64,000 bases of DNA from Terriglobus roseus DSM 18391 (GCF_000265425.1 NC_018014.1:930001-994000); one strand, 5' to 3'. Positions 34,608-45,166 are shown, numbered from the stretch's first letter. A program made the numbers and translations. The notes: generated by a model not told the origin, from the sequence alone.

Positions 34608-36751
34608 TCTTCCGTGCTCTCCCCGGCGGTCATTTCGGAGAGATGCTTCGGATGCAGTACGAGGATGTGTGCAGGTGCCTTTTCAGGGTCGAGCGCGACG
34701 TAATTATTTGACCCGTGCCACTGGTAGACTTCGCCCGAGAGCAGATCGACCGCCTCGTATGCTCCGGCGATCGGCAGATCCAGCGAGACAAGATCCAGAT
34801 CCGTCCAACCTGTTTGCAGATTGTGCGGGTCGAGGTTGACGACCATCAGGACCACATCGTCGCCCAGGCGCTTACTGTACGCGATCAGGTGGTCGTTCGA
34901 GATGTTGTGGAAGCGAAGCGTGTTGTCGCGCTGAAGAGCCGGATGTGTCTTTCGAATCTGGTTCAACTGTGTCAGCAGCGGCGCCAGGCTCTGCGGATCG
35001 TCGCGATTCCAAGAGCGGAGCTCGTACTTTTCGCTGTTCAGATATTCTTCGCTGCCGGGCTTCGCGGGCTCGTGCTCGCAGAGTTCGAAGGCTGGGCCGT
35101 AGACGCCCCAGCTTGCTCCCAGCGTTGCCGCGAGGATAGCGCGTTGCGCGAAGCCAGGGCGACCGCCGGTCTGCAGGAACTCCGGCAGAATGTCCGGGGT
35201 GTTGGGCCACAGGTTGCCGCGGAAGAACTCGTTAACCGGAGCGGTGGTGATCTCCGTCATGTACTCCGTGAGTTCTCGCTTCTCGGTGCGCCAGCTGAAA
35301 TAGGTGTAGCTCTGCGTGTAGCCCATCTTCGCCAGGCCGTACATGACGTGGGGGCGGGTAAAGGCTTCGGCGAGGAAGATGACCTCGGGGTGTTCCTTGC
35401 GGACCTCCGCAATGCACCACTCCCAGAAGGGCAGTGCCTTGGTGTGCGGGTTGTCGACGCGAAAGACCTTGACGCCGCGGTCGATCCAGAAGGCGAAGAC
35501 GGAATACAGTTCCTGCCAGAGTGCTCGCCAGTCGGACGACTCGAAGTTGATCGGGTAGATGTCCTGATACTTCTTTGGCGGATTTTCTGCGTACTGGATC
35601 GATCCGTCGGGCCGAATGCGGAACCAGTCGGGGTGTTCCTTAACCCAGGGATGCTCCGGCGCGCATTGGAAGGCGATGTCGAGCGCGATCTCGAGACCGT
35701 TGGCGCTTGCGGTTTCCAGGAGTGCGGCGAAATCAGTGAACGTGCCCAGTTCCCGGAGGATCGCTTTGTGCCCACCATCGGATCCACCGATGGCCCACGG
35801 GCTGCCTACATCGCCCGGTTCCGCCTTGACGGAGTTGTTCTTGCCCTTTCGGTACGCGGTGCCGATGGGATGGATGGGCGGCAGGTAGACGATGTCAAAG
35901 CCCATCGCTGCGACTTCCGGCAAGCGGTTTGCGACGTCGCGCAGTGTGCCGTGAACTCCGGGCTGGCCTGCCGAGCGCGGGAAGAATTCGTACCAGGCCG
36001 AGAAGCGCGCGCGTTCCCGATCGACCCATAGCGGCAGCTCACGGTCGTAGGTCGCGGCGAAACTCAGGTCGGGGTACTCGAGGCACAGACGAATGCAATC
36101 GTCGCTGAGTGGGAAGTCGTAGTACGGCGAGTTCTTTTCAGCCATGTACCGCAGCGTGCTGGCTGTGCCCTTTAATGTGCGTGCTTCCGCGTCGCGAGCG
36201 CGTGCCGAGGCCTGGTCAAGCAGGATGGCACCTGAGCGCAGGGCGAGGGCGACGTCGCCTTGTGGGCGGGCGTTCGTGCCGTAGTTGCTGCCGGGCTGCT
36301 TGCCGGGAAGTTGCTGCGCGGCGACGGTGTTCTGATCGACCGCGTTGACGCCTTCGTTTTGTTCGGGGCCGCCGGGCTGCGAGGCGTCCACGGCGTCCAC
36401 GATGCCAGGAACCTCCTGCGCGTCGATGCGCTTGTGGAGGTCATGCACCCATGTTCCGAAGTGGTCGACCCAGGCCTGCACGGTGTAGACCCATGCGCCG
36501 AGGGCGTCGGCGGTGAACTCCGCTTCCCACATGTCGTTTCCGAGTTCGCGGAAGGGAGCGTAGCGCCACGTGCGTTCTTCAGCGCGCTTGTACATCAAGC
36601 GACCGGCAACGTGGTCATGGCCATCGGAGTACATCGCCGCCGTCACCCGAACGCGATCTCCAAGGATGCGTTTGGCTGCGTGGCGACCGCAATCGATCTC
36701 CGGTTTCACATCTTCGATTACTACGCGGCTACGACCGTCGCTCGGCTTCAA
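34604..36751 (-). CDS. glgE: Alpha-1,4-glucan:maltose-1-phosphate maltosyltransferase
   Basis: The 715-aa GH13 enzyme extends alpha-glucan with maltose 1-phosphate. Motifs include [32 protein letters not shown], the nucleophile D433 in [17 protein letters not shown], acid/base E462 in [13 protein letters not shown], and [16 protein letters not shown]. The N-terminal domain (about 10-110) is the GlgE-specific beta-sandwich. An unusual Gln/Pro/Gly-rich stretch of about 50 residues (114-165) interrupts the helical region where relatives have a short turn. It is the first gene of the minus-strand trehalose operon, divergent from the GH15 gene across about 180 bp. Confidence 0.95.
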   Translation of the reverse strand: MKPSDGRSRVVIEDVKPEIDCGRHAAKRILGDRVRVTAAMYSDGHDHVAGRLMYKRAEERTWRYAPFRELGNDMWEAEFTADALGAWVYTVQAWVDHFGTWVHDLHKRIDAQEVPGIVDAVDASQPGGPEQNEGVNAVDQNTVAAQQLPGKQPGSNYGTNARPQGDVALALRSGAILLDQASARARDAEARTLKGTASTLRYMAEKNSPYYDFPLSDDCIRLCLEYPDLSFAATYDRELPLWVDRERARFSAWYEFFPRSAGQPGVHGTLRDVANRLPEVAAMGFDIVYLPPIHPIGTAYRKGKNNSVKAEPGDVGSPWAIGGSDGGHKAILRELGTFTDFAALLETASANGLEIALDIAFQCAPEHPWVKEHPDWFRIRPDGSIQYAENPPKKYQDIYPINFESSDWRALWQELYSVFAFWIDRGVKVFRVDNPHTKALPFWEWCIAEVRKEHPEVIFLAEAFTRPHVMYGLAKMGYTQSYTYFSWRTEKRELTEYMTEITTAPVNEFFRGNLWPNTPDILPEFLQTGGRPGFAQRAILAATLGASWGVYGPAFELCEHEPAKPGSEEYLNSEKYELRSWNRDDPQSLAPLLTQLNQIRKTHPALQRDNTLRFHNISNDHLIAYSKRLGDDVVLMVVNLDPHNLQTGWTDLDLVSLDLPIAGAYEAVDLLSGEVYQWHGSNNYVALDPEKAPAHILVLHPKHLSEMTAGESTED

Positions 36752-36934
36752 ACGAATCTCCTTCGCGCTTGTCCATCACGTCCGCGTGACTTTGGCGCGC
36801 ATCCAAGCCGGTATGAACCTGAGCGACACAACGCACAATAGCAGGACTGTAAAACGACTACGGACGAACGCAGTCCTACAGATGCGCGATAGACCGGCGG
36901 CGTTTGCCCAGCGGGCGATGGGCCTGTCGGGCCG

Positions 36935-38833
36935 GTGCATTCAGTGAATCAGCGTCCCGATGAAGCACCCGCGATTGACTCTGCTGTGACACCTCCGTTA
37001 CACGGCGCACGTATTGAAGACTATGCCCTGATCGGCGATTGCGAAACTGCGGCACTGGTGTGTAAGGACGGTTCCGTAGATTGGCTGTGCTGGCCCAACT
37101 TCTCCTCTGGCGCGTGTTTCGCTGCGCTGCTGGGCACGGCGGACAATGGCTATTTCAAGATTAAGCCTGCTGCTGATGAGACGATTACCGGCGAGGACTG
37201 GCGCTACAAGCCGCATACGCTCATCGTTGAAAAGCAGTGGGTTACGCAGAATGGTGAGGTTCTGGTCTCAGACTTCATGCCTCCTCGCGGTAATCACTCC
37301 GACGTGGTGCGGATTGTGCGTGGCATCCGTGGCACTGTGAAGATGCGCATGGATCTTGTGTTGCGCTTCGATTACGGCCGGACGATTCCCTGGGTGCAAC
37401 GCGTCGACCATCACATGCGTGCGATTGCGGGGCCGGAACTGGTCGTGTTGCGCACGGAGGTTCCGCTGCGGGGCGAGGACCTTAGTACTGTCAGCGACTT
37501 TGACGTGCGAGAGGGTGAGAGCGTCTGCTTTGTGCTTTCGTATGGGTTGTCGACTGAGGATGATCCTGCCAACTTCGACGCATACGATGCCTACGCGGAG
37601 ACGGAGAAGTTCTGGCTCGATTGGACTGACCAGCGCGAGTACCGCGGTGAATATGACGAGTGCGTTGAGCGTTCGCTGATCACGTTGAAGGCGTTGACTT
37701 ATCGGCCCACCGGCGGCCTGGTTGCGGCACCGACTACGTCGCTGCCCGAGCTGATTGGCGGCGAGCGCAACTGGGACTACCGGTTCTGCTGGCTGCGCGA
37801 TACGGCGTTTACGCTGCTGGTGCTGCTTCACGAAGGATTTACAGAAGAGGCTCTCGCGTGGCGTGGCTGGTTGTTGCGTGCGATCGCAGGATCTGCGCAG
37901 CAGATCCAGTCGCTGTACGGTATCAGCGGTGAGCGGCAGCTGACTGAGTGGACTGCGGACTGGTTACGTGGGTACGAAGACTCCAAGCCTGTGAACATCG
38001 GTAACAAGGCCGCAAATCAGGTGCAACTCGACGTCTATGGCGAGGTGATCGCTGCGCTGTCGCGTGTGCCTGTGGGCGACGACGATATGTGGACGCCGGC
38101 GATCCGTTCGATGGTGACGAACATGCTGGATCATCTCGCCGACATATGGGAGCGGCCAGACTCCGGTATCTGGGAGACTCGTGGACCGGAGCAGCACTTT
38201 GTTCACTCGAAGATGATGGCGTGGGTTGCGTTTCAAAGCGCCATCAAGGCATATGAGGCCAAGGACCATGGTGATGAAGATGCCGAAACCCGCCAGCGTT
38301 TCGACGCCTGGCGGAAGGTGCGCGATCAGATCCATGGGGATGTGTGTGACAAGGGATTCGATAAGGAACTTAACAGTTTCGTGCAGGCTTATGGTTCGAA
38401 GTCGGTGGATGCGGCGCTGCTGCGTATTCCTCTTGTCGGATTTCTTCCTGCGAGCGATCCTCGCGTGCAGGGAACCGTGGCTGCGATTGAACAACGTTTG
38501 ATGAAGAACGGCCTGCTGCTGCGCTACGATACCGCTGACGGATCGGATGGTCTTCCGCCGGGCGAGGGCGCATTCCTGGCGTGTTCGTTCTGGCTGGTGG
38601 GAGTTCAGTACCTCAGTGGTCGCGTTGAGGAAGCGCATGCACTCTACAAGAGGTTGATCGCGCTGCGAAACCCTCTGGGTCTGATCGCAGAGGAGTACGA
38701 CACGGTGGGCAAACGTCAGGTGGGTAATTTCCCGCAGGCTTTTACCCACCTGACGATGGCACACGCAGCGGTCATTTTAAGCGGTGGAACGGGCCCGTGG
38801 AGCGAGGTCGCGAGCACAAATCAGAACAGCTAA
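36935..38833 (+). CDS. GH15-family trehalase/glucoamylase
   Basis: The 632-aa protein is an intracellular GH15 enzyme of the bacterial trehalase type: IEDYALIGDCETAALVCKDGSVDWLCWPNFSSGACFAALLG at the N-terminus, RNWDYRFCWLRDTAFTL, GERQLTEWTADWLRGYEDSKPVNIGNKAANQ and the C-terminal GLIAEEYD containing a likely catalytic Glu. No signal peptide is present. It hydrolyses either trehalose or alpha-glucan non-reducing ends to glucose. The cluster makes trehalose, so a trehalase would close the cycle. It begins at GTG 36935 with GTG 36944 as an alternative. It precedes treY by about 160 bp on the same strand. Confidence 0.86.
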   Translation: MHSVNQRPDEAPAIDSAVTPPLHGARIEDYALIGDCETAALVCKDGSVDWLCWPNFSSGACFAALLGTADNGYFKIKPAADETITGEDWRYKPHTLIVEKQWVTQNGEVLVSDFMPPRGNHSDVVRIVRGIRGTVKMRMDLVLRFDYGRTIPWVQRVDHHMRAIAGPELVVLRTEVPLRGEDLSTVSDFDVREGESVCFVLSYGLSTEDDPANFDAYDAYAETEKFWLDWTDQREYRGEYDECVERSLITLKALTYRPTGGLVAAPTTSLPELIGGERNWDYRFCWLRDTAFTLLVLLHEGFTEEALAWRGWLLRAIAGSAQQIQSLYGISGERQLTEWTADWLRGYEDSKPVNIGNKAANQVQLDVYGEVIAALSRVPVGDDDMWTPAIRSMVTNMLDHLADIWERPDSGIWETRGPEQHFVHSKMMAWVAFQSAIKAYEAKDHGDEDAETRQRFDAWRKVRDQIHGDVCDKGFDKELNSFVQAYGSKSVDAALLRIPLVGFLPASDPRVQGTVAAIEQRLMKNGLLLRYDTADGSDGLPPGEGAFLACSFWLVGVQYLSGRVEEAHALYKRLIALRNPLGLIAEEYDTVGKRQVGNFPQAFTHLTMAHAAVILSGGTGPWSEVASTNQNS

Positions 38834-38992
38834 ACGTGCGGCGCAGAGTGGCACGTAACGAGAGAATGCAAGGGCGCAGATGCCGGCGGGCGAACAACCC
38901 ACCCGTAGGGCCTCGCACCTAAGCGAGAGATACCGCAGTTTCCCGTGACACACTTCGCTGCTGTTGCAGCGCCATGTGTTGCGGGTTTGCGC

Positions 38993-41719
38993 ATGAGAGA
39001 GATTATGCAACGGACTCCGCTTTCCACATATCGACTTCAGCTGCACGCAGGGTTCACCTTCGCGCAGGCCGGTGCCATAGCGGATTACATCCGTGACCTT
39101 GGCGTGTCGCATGTCTACAGTTCGCCTTATCTGCAGGCGGGCAAAGGTTCCATGCATGGCTATGACGTGGTGGATCACCACCGCGTGAATACTGAATTGG
39201 GTGGCGAGGCTGGCCATTCCGAGTTCTCCAAGCGACTGGGCGAGTTGCGCATGGGGCAGGTGCTGGATATTGTGCCGAACCACATGTCGGTCGATCGCCA
39301 GAACCGCATGTGGTGGGACGTGCTGGAGAATGGGCCGTCCAGCCGCTTCGCGACCTTCTTTGACATCGACTGGAATTCTGCGGAAGAGAAGCTGAGGGAC
39401 AAGGTACTGATGCCGGTGCTCGGCGATCAGTACGGTCGCATCCTTTCGAATGGCGACATCAAGATCGTCCGCGAGGGCACAGGCTTCCTGGTGCAGTACG
39501 GCGAGCAGGCGTTCCCTGTCGCTCCTCGTTCCTTGTCCACGCTGCTGTCGCGTGCTGCGGAGATGGCGCCGTCGGATACGTTGAACTTCCTCGCGGTGTC
39601 GTTTGCGAGACTGCCTGCGCCTGACTCTACCGAGCGCAGTGTGCAGCTTGGGCGGCATCGTGACAAGCAGGTGTTGCTTGGCCTGCTGACACGTCTTTGT
39701 GGGGAAGAAGAGGCTGTTTGCCGGTCGATCGATGCGGCACTCGACGAACTGAACGGCAACATCGACGCGTTGGACGAATTTCTGAATGCGCAGAACTTCC
39801 GGCTTGCGTTCTGGCGAACGTCGGACCAGGAACTGGGCTATCGCCGCTTCTTCGATGTGAATTCCCTGATCGGCCTGAGGATGGAGCGCGAGTACGTCTT
39901 TGAAGAGACGCATGAGTTGATTCTGTACTGGCTGGATAAGGGCGTGCTCGACGGCGTGCGTATCGATCACCCGGACGGCTTGCGCGATCCTAAGCAGTAC
40001 CTGGATCGTCTGCGCGCACGCGCGCCGCATGCATGGATCGTGGCGGAGAAGATCCTGGAGCCCGGTGAGTGGCTGCGGTCTGACTGGCCTGTTCAAGGCA
40101 CCAGCGGCTATGACTACATGAACCAGTGCAATGCGCTGCTGGTTCATCCGGATGGCATGCGTAAGTTGACCGCGATCTACAGCGAGTTTGCGCGTGACAG
40201 TGACAGCTTCCACGACATCGCGTTTGAGAAGAAGACGAAGATCAGCAAGGAGACGCTGGCCAGCGATGTGAACCGGCTGGCGAGCCTGTTTGTGGCGATC
40301 TGCGAGTCGAATCGCAACAGCCGCGATTACACGCGCGCACAGATCCGCCGTGCCATTCGTAATGTTGCGGCCTGTTTCGGGATCTACCGTACCTACGTTG
40401 TTCCAGCGACGCCGGTCAACGAAGAAGATGTCACCCATATCAACGAAGCGGTTGAAGAAGCGAAGCGTCGCAAGCCGGATATCGATGGTGGCCTGTTCGA
40501 CTTTATGCAGGATGTGCTGACGCTGAAGGTAACCGGCGACAAGGAGTCTGAGTTCGTTGCGCGCTTCCAGCAGTTCACCTCGCCGGTGATGGCGAAGGGC
40601 GTAGAGGACACGGCCTTTTACTGCTTCAACCGTCTGACTTCGCTGAACGAAGTGGGTGGTGATCCGAGCCTGAACGGTATCGCCATCAGCGACTTCCATA
40701 GCTATAACGCTCACATTCAGGCCACGTTCCCGACGACGATGATTACGCTGTCGACGCATGACACGAAGCGCGGTGACGATGTGCGCGCTCGCCTTGCGGT
40801 GTTGAGCGAAGTGCCTGCTCGCTGGGCTGCTGTGTTGAAGCGTTGGTCGCGCATGAATGCGAAGTACCGCAGCGGTAAGTACCCGGATGCGAATACGGAG
40901 TACTTCCTGTATCAGACCTTGATTGGCGCATGGCCGATCGATCTGGAGCGGTTGCAGGCCTACATGCAGAAGGCGATGCGTGAATCGAAGCGCATCACGT
41001 CATGGCTCGACAATGACAAGGAATACGAAGACGCGTTGAACAGTTTCATGGAACGCATTCTGCAAGATGCCGCATTTACAGGGGAACTGCAGAGCTTCGT
41101 CGACCGCATCAATCGGGATGGACGGATCAACTCGTTGACGCAGACGCTGTTGAAGTGCACTTCGCCTGGCGTGCCAGATCTGTACCAGGGCGGCGAGCTG
41201 TGGGATCACTCGCTGGTGGATCCGGACAATCGCCGGCCAGTGGATTATGACCACCGCCGGTCCATGCTTGCGGAGTTGAGCAGCCGTAACTGGGCAGACG
41301 CTGCGAAGTATGCGGTTGAGCACTTCGAGGAGGGCTCGCCGAAGCTTTGGGTCATCACGCAGGCATTGAAGCTGCGTTTGGAACGGCCGACCTCCTTCGA
41401 TGCGAGCGGCACTTACACGCCCATCGAAGTACAGGGACCGAAGGCTGATCACGTGATCGCCTATCAGCGGTCGGGCGATGTGATTGCGATTGCACCGCGA
41501 TTCCCGCACCTGTTGACCGACAACTGGAGTGGTACATCAGTGCAGTTGCCCGCAGGCCGGTGGACGGATCGCCTGAGCGGTCAAGTGCATGAAGGCGGAG
41601 CATCGATTCGCATCAGCACGCTGCTGGATGAGTTTCCAGTGGCGCTGCTTGTGAAGGACAGCGATAAGACAGTGGGACAGGATACGCGCCGGACAGAACC
41701 GCAGCAGGTAGTCGCCTAA
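38993..41719 (+). CDS. treY: Maltooligosyltrehalose synthase
   Basis: TreY converts the reducing end of a glucan chain to a trehalosyl unit by intramolecular transglycosylation. The protein starts PLSTYRLQLHAGFTFAQAGAIADYI and has HVYSSPYLQAGKGSMHGYDVVDHHRVN, the GH13 nucleophile block DGVRIDHPDGLRDP, acid/base in AWIVAEKIL, and TLSTHDTKRGDDVRARL. At about 908 aa its length is normal. Starts at GTG 38945, ATG 38993 and ATG 39005 are in frame and none has a strong ribosome binding site. The gene precedes treZ by 84 bp. The debranching enzyme TreX/GlgX usually found with the pair is not in the window. Confidence 0.95.
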   Translation: MREIMQRTPLSTYRLQLHAGFTFAQAGAIADYIRDLGVSHVYSSPYLQAGKGSMHGYDVVDHHRVNTELGGEAGHSEFSKRLGELRMGQVLDIVPNHMSVDRQNRMWWDVLENGPSSRFATFFDIDWNSAEEKLRDKVLMPVLGDQYGRILSNGDIKIVREGTGFLVQYGEQAFPVAPRSLSTLLSRAAEMAPSDTLNFLAVSFARLPAPDSTERSVQLGRHRDKQVLLGLLTRLCGEEEAVCRSIDAALDELNGNIDALDEFLNAQNFRLAFWRTSDQELGYRRFFDVNSLIGLRMEREYVFEETHELILYWLDKGVLDGVRIDHPDGLRDPKQYLDRLRARAPHAWIVAEKILEPGEWLRSDWPVQGTSGYDYMNQCNALLVHPDGMRKLTAIYSEFARDSDSFHDIAFEKKTKISKETLASDVNRLASLFVAICESNRNSRDYTRAQIRRAIRNVAACFGIYRTYVVPATPVNEEDVTHINEAVEEAKRRKPDIDGGLFDFMQDVLTLKVTGDKESEFVARFQQFTSPVMAKGVEDTAFYCFNRLTSLNEVGGDPSLNGIAISDFHSYNAHIQATFPTTMITLSTHDTKRGDDVRARLAVLSEVPARWAAVLKRWSRMNAKYRSGKYPDANTEYFLYQTLIGAWPIDLERLQAYMQKAMRESKRITSWLDNDKEYEDALNSFMERILQDAAFTGELQSFVDRINRDGRINSLTQTLLKCTSPGVPDLYQGGELWDHSLVDPDNRRPVDYDHRRSMLAELSSRNWADAAKYAVEHFEEGSPKLWVITQALKLRLERPTSFDASGTYTPIEVQGPKADHVIAYQRSGDVIAIAPRFPHLLTDNWSGTSVQLPAGRWTDRLSGQVHEGGASIRISTLLDEFPVALLVKDSDKTVGQDTRRTEPQQVVA

Positions 41720-41803
41720 CAGCGACCAATCTGCGGGGCGTAAAACGAAACGGCAGTGATCGGAAAGCGGCCAATAGAGCTGCGATGGAAAGGATGGGAA
41801 CGG

Positions 41804-43567
41804 ATGCATCATTTTTCGGTGTGGGCACCACAGCGCAAGAAGGTTTCGGTACAGGTTGATGGCACGGAGTATCCGATGGCCGGGCCATCCGAACGTGGTT
41901 TCTGGAAGGCCGATGTCGAAGCTGCAGTGCATGGTAGCGACTACGGATTTCTACTGGATGACGACCCAAAGCCCTACCCGGATCCGCGGTCGTTCTGGCA
42001 GCCGAAGGACGTCCATTCCCATTCACGCGTGCTGGATCACGGTAAGTTCGCGTGGACAGATGAGAAGTTCCGGCCTAGCCCTCTGCCCTCAGCGATCATC
42101 TACGAGATGCACCTGGGAACGTTTACAGAGGGTGGCACATTCGACAGCGCCATCGAGAAGCTGGACTACCTGTATGACCTGGGCATTACCCATATTGAGT
42201 TGCTGCCCGTTGCATCGTACGAGGGCAGTTTCTCATGGGGTTACGACGGTGTTTCGCCTTATGCGCCGGACGAGTCTTATGGCGGCCCGGAGGCCGTCAA
42301 GCGCTTTGTGAACGCCTGCCATGAAAAGGGCCTGGGCGTGATTCTGGATGTGGTTTATAACCACTTCGGACCTGCGGGTAATTACACGCAAATGTTTGGA
42401 CCGTACTTCACGGAGCGGCACCATACGCCGTGGGGCGCGGCCATTAATTTTGAAGAGGGCGGCAGCGACCAGGTACGCCGCTACTTCATCGACAACGCGC
42501 TGATGTGGCTGCGCGAGTACCACTTCGACGGTCTGCGCCTTGATGCAGTGCATGAGCTTATCGATCGCAGCGCCATGCATTTTCTGGAGCAACTTTCGCT
42601 GGAGGTTGAAGACCTGTCTGCGGCGCTTGGACGGGAGCTCTTCCTGATCGGCGAGACAGATCTGAATGATCCGAAGTTTGTCACGCCGCGCGAGGCAAAT
42701 GGATTTGGCCTGGATGCACAGTGGAGTGATGACTTCCACCACGCATTGTTCACGCTGATTCATCACGAACAGAGCGGCTACTACCAGGACTTCGGCACAG
42801 TTGATCAGCTGGCAACCACGTTGAAACAGGTGTTCCTGTATGACGGTCGGTACTCGCGTTTCCGCCAGCATAATCATGGGCGGCAGGTGCAGAAGATCAG
42901 CTATCACCGCTTTCTGGGGTACATCCAGAACCACGATCAGATTGGCAATCGCGCCAAGGGTGAACGACTGGAGCACCTGGTTGGTATGCAGAAGGCGAAG
43001 CTGGCTGCGGCGGTCGTGATGACGGCGCCGTTCCTGCCCATGATCTTTATGGGAGAGGAGTGGGCGGCAGCGACACCGTGGATGTACTTCGCGGACTTCC
43101 AGGATGAGGACTTGCGCAAGAACGTTCGCGACGGTCGCAAGCGCGACTTCCAGCACTTTGGTTGGAGCGAGGACGTGCCCAATCCTGAGGATCCCGCGAC
43201 AGTGGAGGCTTCGAAGCTGAAGTGGAGCGAGCTTGAGGATCCCAAGCATGATGAGATGTTCCGGTGGTACCGGGATCTGATTCACCTACGTCGCCGGACG
43301 CTGGCGCTGAACCTTGGCGATTTCAGTCGCATGGTGGTGCACCACAGTGAAGAGGACCGTTGGATCTACACGGATCGCGGCAACATCCGGACGATGATCA
43401 ATCTTTCGGAGAACGAGACGCCATTTGCCGTGGAACCGGGTTCGGAATTGCTGTTGAGCAGTGACGTTGCGCCCTCGCGGGAAGGCGATTGCGTGATGGT
43501 GCCGCCGCTCAGCGTTGCCATCTACCACTGGCCGCCGCAGCCACTGGATCAGGATCCTCCTGCATAG
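41804..43567 (+). CDS. treZ: Maltooligosyltrehalose trehalohydrolase
   Basis: TreZ cleaves the terminal trehalose from maltooligosyltrehalose. The 587-aa protein has an N-terminal beta-sandwich (HHFSVWAPQRKKVSVQVDG), IYEMHLGTFTEGGTFDSAIEKLDYL, GVILDVVYNHFGPAGNYT, nucleophile block FDGLRLDAVHELIDR, acid/base block LFLIGETDLNDPKF and YIQNHDQIGNRAKGERL. ATG 41804 was preferred over the GTG at 41756 because AAGGATGGGAACGG lies upstream and the family begins there. It is followed by a strong terminator. With TreY it turns the glucan made by GlgE into free trehalose. Confidence 0.95.
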   Translation: MHHFSVWAPQRKKVSVQVDGTEYPMAGPSERGFWKADVEAAVHGSDYGFLLDDDPKPYPDPRSFWQPKDVHSHSRVLDHGKFAWTDEKFRPSPLPSAIIYEMHLGTFTEGGTFDSAIEKLDYLYDLGITHIELLPVASYEGSFSWGYDGVSPYAPDESYGGPEAVKRFVNACHEKGLGVILDVVYNHFGPAGNYTQMFGPYFTERHHTPWGAAINFEEGGSDQVRRYFIDNALMWLREYHFDGLRLDAVHELIDRSAMHFLEQLSLEVEDLSAALGRELFLIGETDLNDPKFVTPREANGFGLDAQWSDDFHHALFTLIHHEQSGYYQDFGTVDQLATTLKQVFLYDGRYSRFRQHNHGRQVQKISYHRFLGYIQNHDQIGNRAKGERLEHLVGMQKAKLAAAVVMTAPFLPMIFMGEEWAAATPWMYFADFQDEDLRKNVRDGRKRDFQHFGWSEDVPNPEDPATVEASKLKWSELEDPKHDEMFRWYRDLIHLRRRTLALNLGDFSRMVVHHSEEDRWIYTDRGNIRTMINLSENETPFAVEPGSELLLSSDVAPSREGDCVMVPPLSVAIYHWPPQPLDQDPPA

Positions 43568-43577
43568 ACGTGATCGG

Positions 43578-43610
43578 CCGCGCGGCGCTGCAACTGGCGC
43601 CGCGCGGTTT
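43578..43610 (+). terminator. Terminator after treZ
   Basis: An 11-bp GC stem (43578-43588 with 43597-43607) with an 8-base loop is followed by TTT. It lies 10 bases after the treZ stop. Confidence 0.75.
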
Positions 43611-43757
43611 GAGGCCGTCGTAACGGTTACATCTGGAGAAATTGCCTGCCCGGAGAAACTTTCCGGGCATTTGTTCGTACCCTTGTGTAGGTTGATCTGC
43701 CGCCAGGCGGCAGCAATCCTCTGCGTGGTATTGGGCGCACACCTTGGGAGCATCGTG

Positions 43758-45095
43758 ATGAATGGAATCGCAGGCGTTTGGATGATTTCGCAGCGGGTAG
43801 TCTTGGCCGGCCTGCTGGGTGGCGCAGCGTTCGCGCCTGTTGCATACACCGGTGCAGCGTTTGCGCAGGCCGCGGCGACGCCGCGGGTGCTTGGCACGGT
43901 GAAGACCATCTCCGGTAACACGCTGACGGTTGCCGCGGACGGCACGGGAACAATGAGCACCGTAACGGTGGCCGATGGCGCACGCGTGCAACAGAGTGCG
44001 GATCTGAAGACCGTTTCGGCAGCTACGCTGGACCAGCTTGCCGTTGGCGACCGCGTTCTGGCGACTGGAACAGGCGACGCGACGACTCTGAGTGCGACCC
44101 GCATCATCATGATCAAGTCCACGGCGATCGCGCAACGGAATGCAACCGTGCAGGCGGATTGGAATCGTCGCGGATCGGGCGGCATCGTGAAGTCGGTCAC
44201 GCCGGCAAACAACACGATCGCGATCAGCTCTGGCAAGAAGGACGTCACCGTGACCACGACCGGATCGACGATCTATCGGCGCTATGCTCCTGGCTCCATC
44301 AAGTTTGAGGATGCGAAGCCGGGAACGATGGCGGAGTTGCAGCCAGGCGACCAGTTGCGTGTCCGCGGTGACAAGTCGCCCGACGGTACGAGCATCACGG
44401 CGGACGAGATCGTCTCCGGTTCTTTCAAGAATCTGTCGGGCACGATCGTTTCTGTGAATGCGGCAGCGAACTCGCTGGTGATCAAGGATCTTGCGACGAA
44501 GAAGAACGAGACGGTCACCATCGGCGACGCCTCGGATCTGCATAATCTGCCACCTGAGCTGGCGGCGCGCTTTGCACCGCCCAGCGCACGTCCTGGCGGT
44601 GCCGGTGGCGCAGGCGGATTTGCCGGTCGCCCGGGTGGCGCGGCGGGTGCCGGTGCTCCGGCTGGTGCTCCTTCTGCAGCGGGCGGACCGCCTGCTGGCG
44701 CACCGCCTGCGGGTGCTGGTGATGCCGCAGCAGCTGGCGGTGGACGTCCTGGCGGCTATGGCGGCGGGGCTCCCGGTGGTGGTCCCGGCGGGCCAGGTGG
44801 GCCCGGTGGATTCGGTGGGCGTCCCGGTGGTCCGGGCGGTCGCGGTGCAGCCGATCTTGCCACGATGATTCCGCGTCTTCCTAAGACGACCCTTGCTGAC
44901 CTGAAGCCTGGTCAGGCGCTCATGATCGTTGCGTCGGGCAGCGGCGGTGCGGGGCCGTATACGGCGATCACCGTTTTGAGCGGTGTGGAGCCACTGTTGA
45001 CTGGACCAGCCGGCAGCGAGATGAGCATCTCGCCGTGGAGCATGGGCGCCGGTGGTGGTGGCGCCGAAGGTGGTGGCGGCGGCGCTGCGGAATAA
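43758..45095 (+). CDS. Secreted DUF5666-like protein with a glycine-rich segment
   Basis: The ATG at 43758 has GGGAG 8 bases upstream and starts a signal peptide ending near GAAFAQA. The 445-aa protein contains several small OB-like beta modules of the DUF5666 type (VLGTVKTISGNTLTVAA; GIVKSVTPANNTIAISSGKKDVTV; LSGTIVSVNAAANSLVIKD). Between about 270 and 375 it has a very Gly/Pro/Ala-rich stretch (AGGFAGRPGGAAGAG; GGPGGPGGFGGRPGG), then a final beta segment and a Gly-rich tail. Function unknown. The next gene, 71 bp on, is a TonB-dependent receptor that also carries a Gly-rich insertion, so the two products may act together at the outer membrane. Confidence 0.72.
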   Translation: MNGIAGVWMISQRVVLAGLLGGAAFAPVAYTGAAFAQAAATPRVLGTVKTISGNTLTVAADGTGTMSTVTVADGARVQQSADLKTVSAATLDQLAVGDRVLATGTGDATTLSATRIIMIKSTAIAQRNATVQADWNRRGSGGIVKSVTPANNTIAISSGKKDVTVTTTGSTIYRRYAPGSIKFEDAKPGTMAELQPGDQLRVRGDKSPDGTSITADEIVSGSFKNLSGTIVSVNAAANSLVIKDLATKKNETVTIGDASDLHNLPPELAARFAPPSARPGGAGGAGGFAGRPGGAAGAGAPAGAPSAAGGPPAGAPPAGAGDAAAAGGGRPGGYGGGAPGGGPGGPGGPGGFGGRPGGPGGRGAADLATMIPRLPKTTLADLKPGQALMIVASGSGGAGPYTAITVLSGVEPLLTGPAGSEMSISPWSMGAGGGGAEGGGGGAAE

Positions 45096-45166
45096 GCAGC
45101 GCCTCAGTCCTCTTGCAGCAAAACAGAACGCGCCATTCACCGAAGCCACCTTCCCGTGAGGGTCTG

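Noticed and set aside
38777..40759. 660-aa open frame antisense to treY
   Set aside because: It is a shadow frame from GC-rich codon bias; the plus-strand TreY motifs are complete and the antisense product is compositionally odd with no family features.
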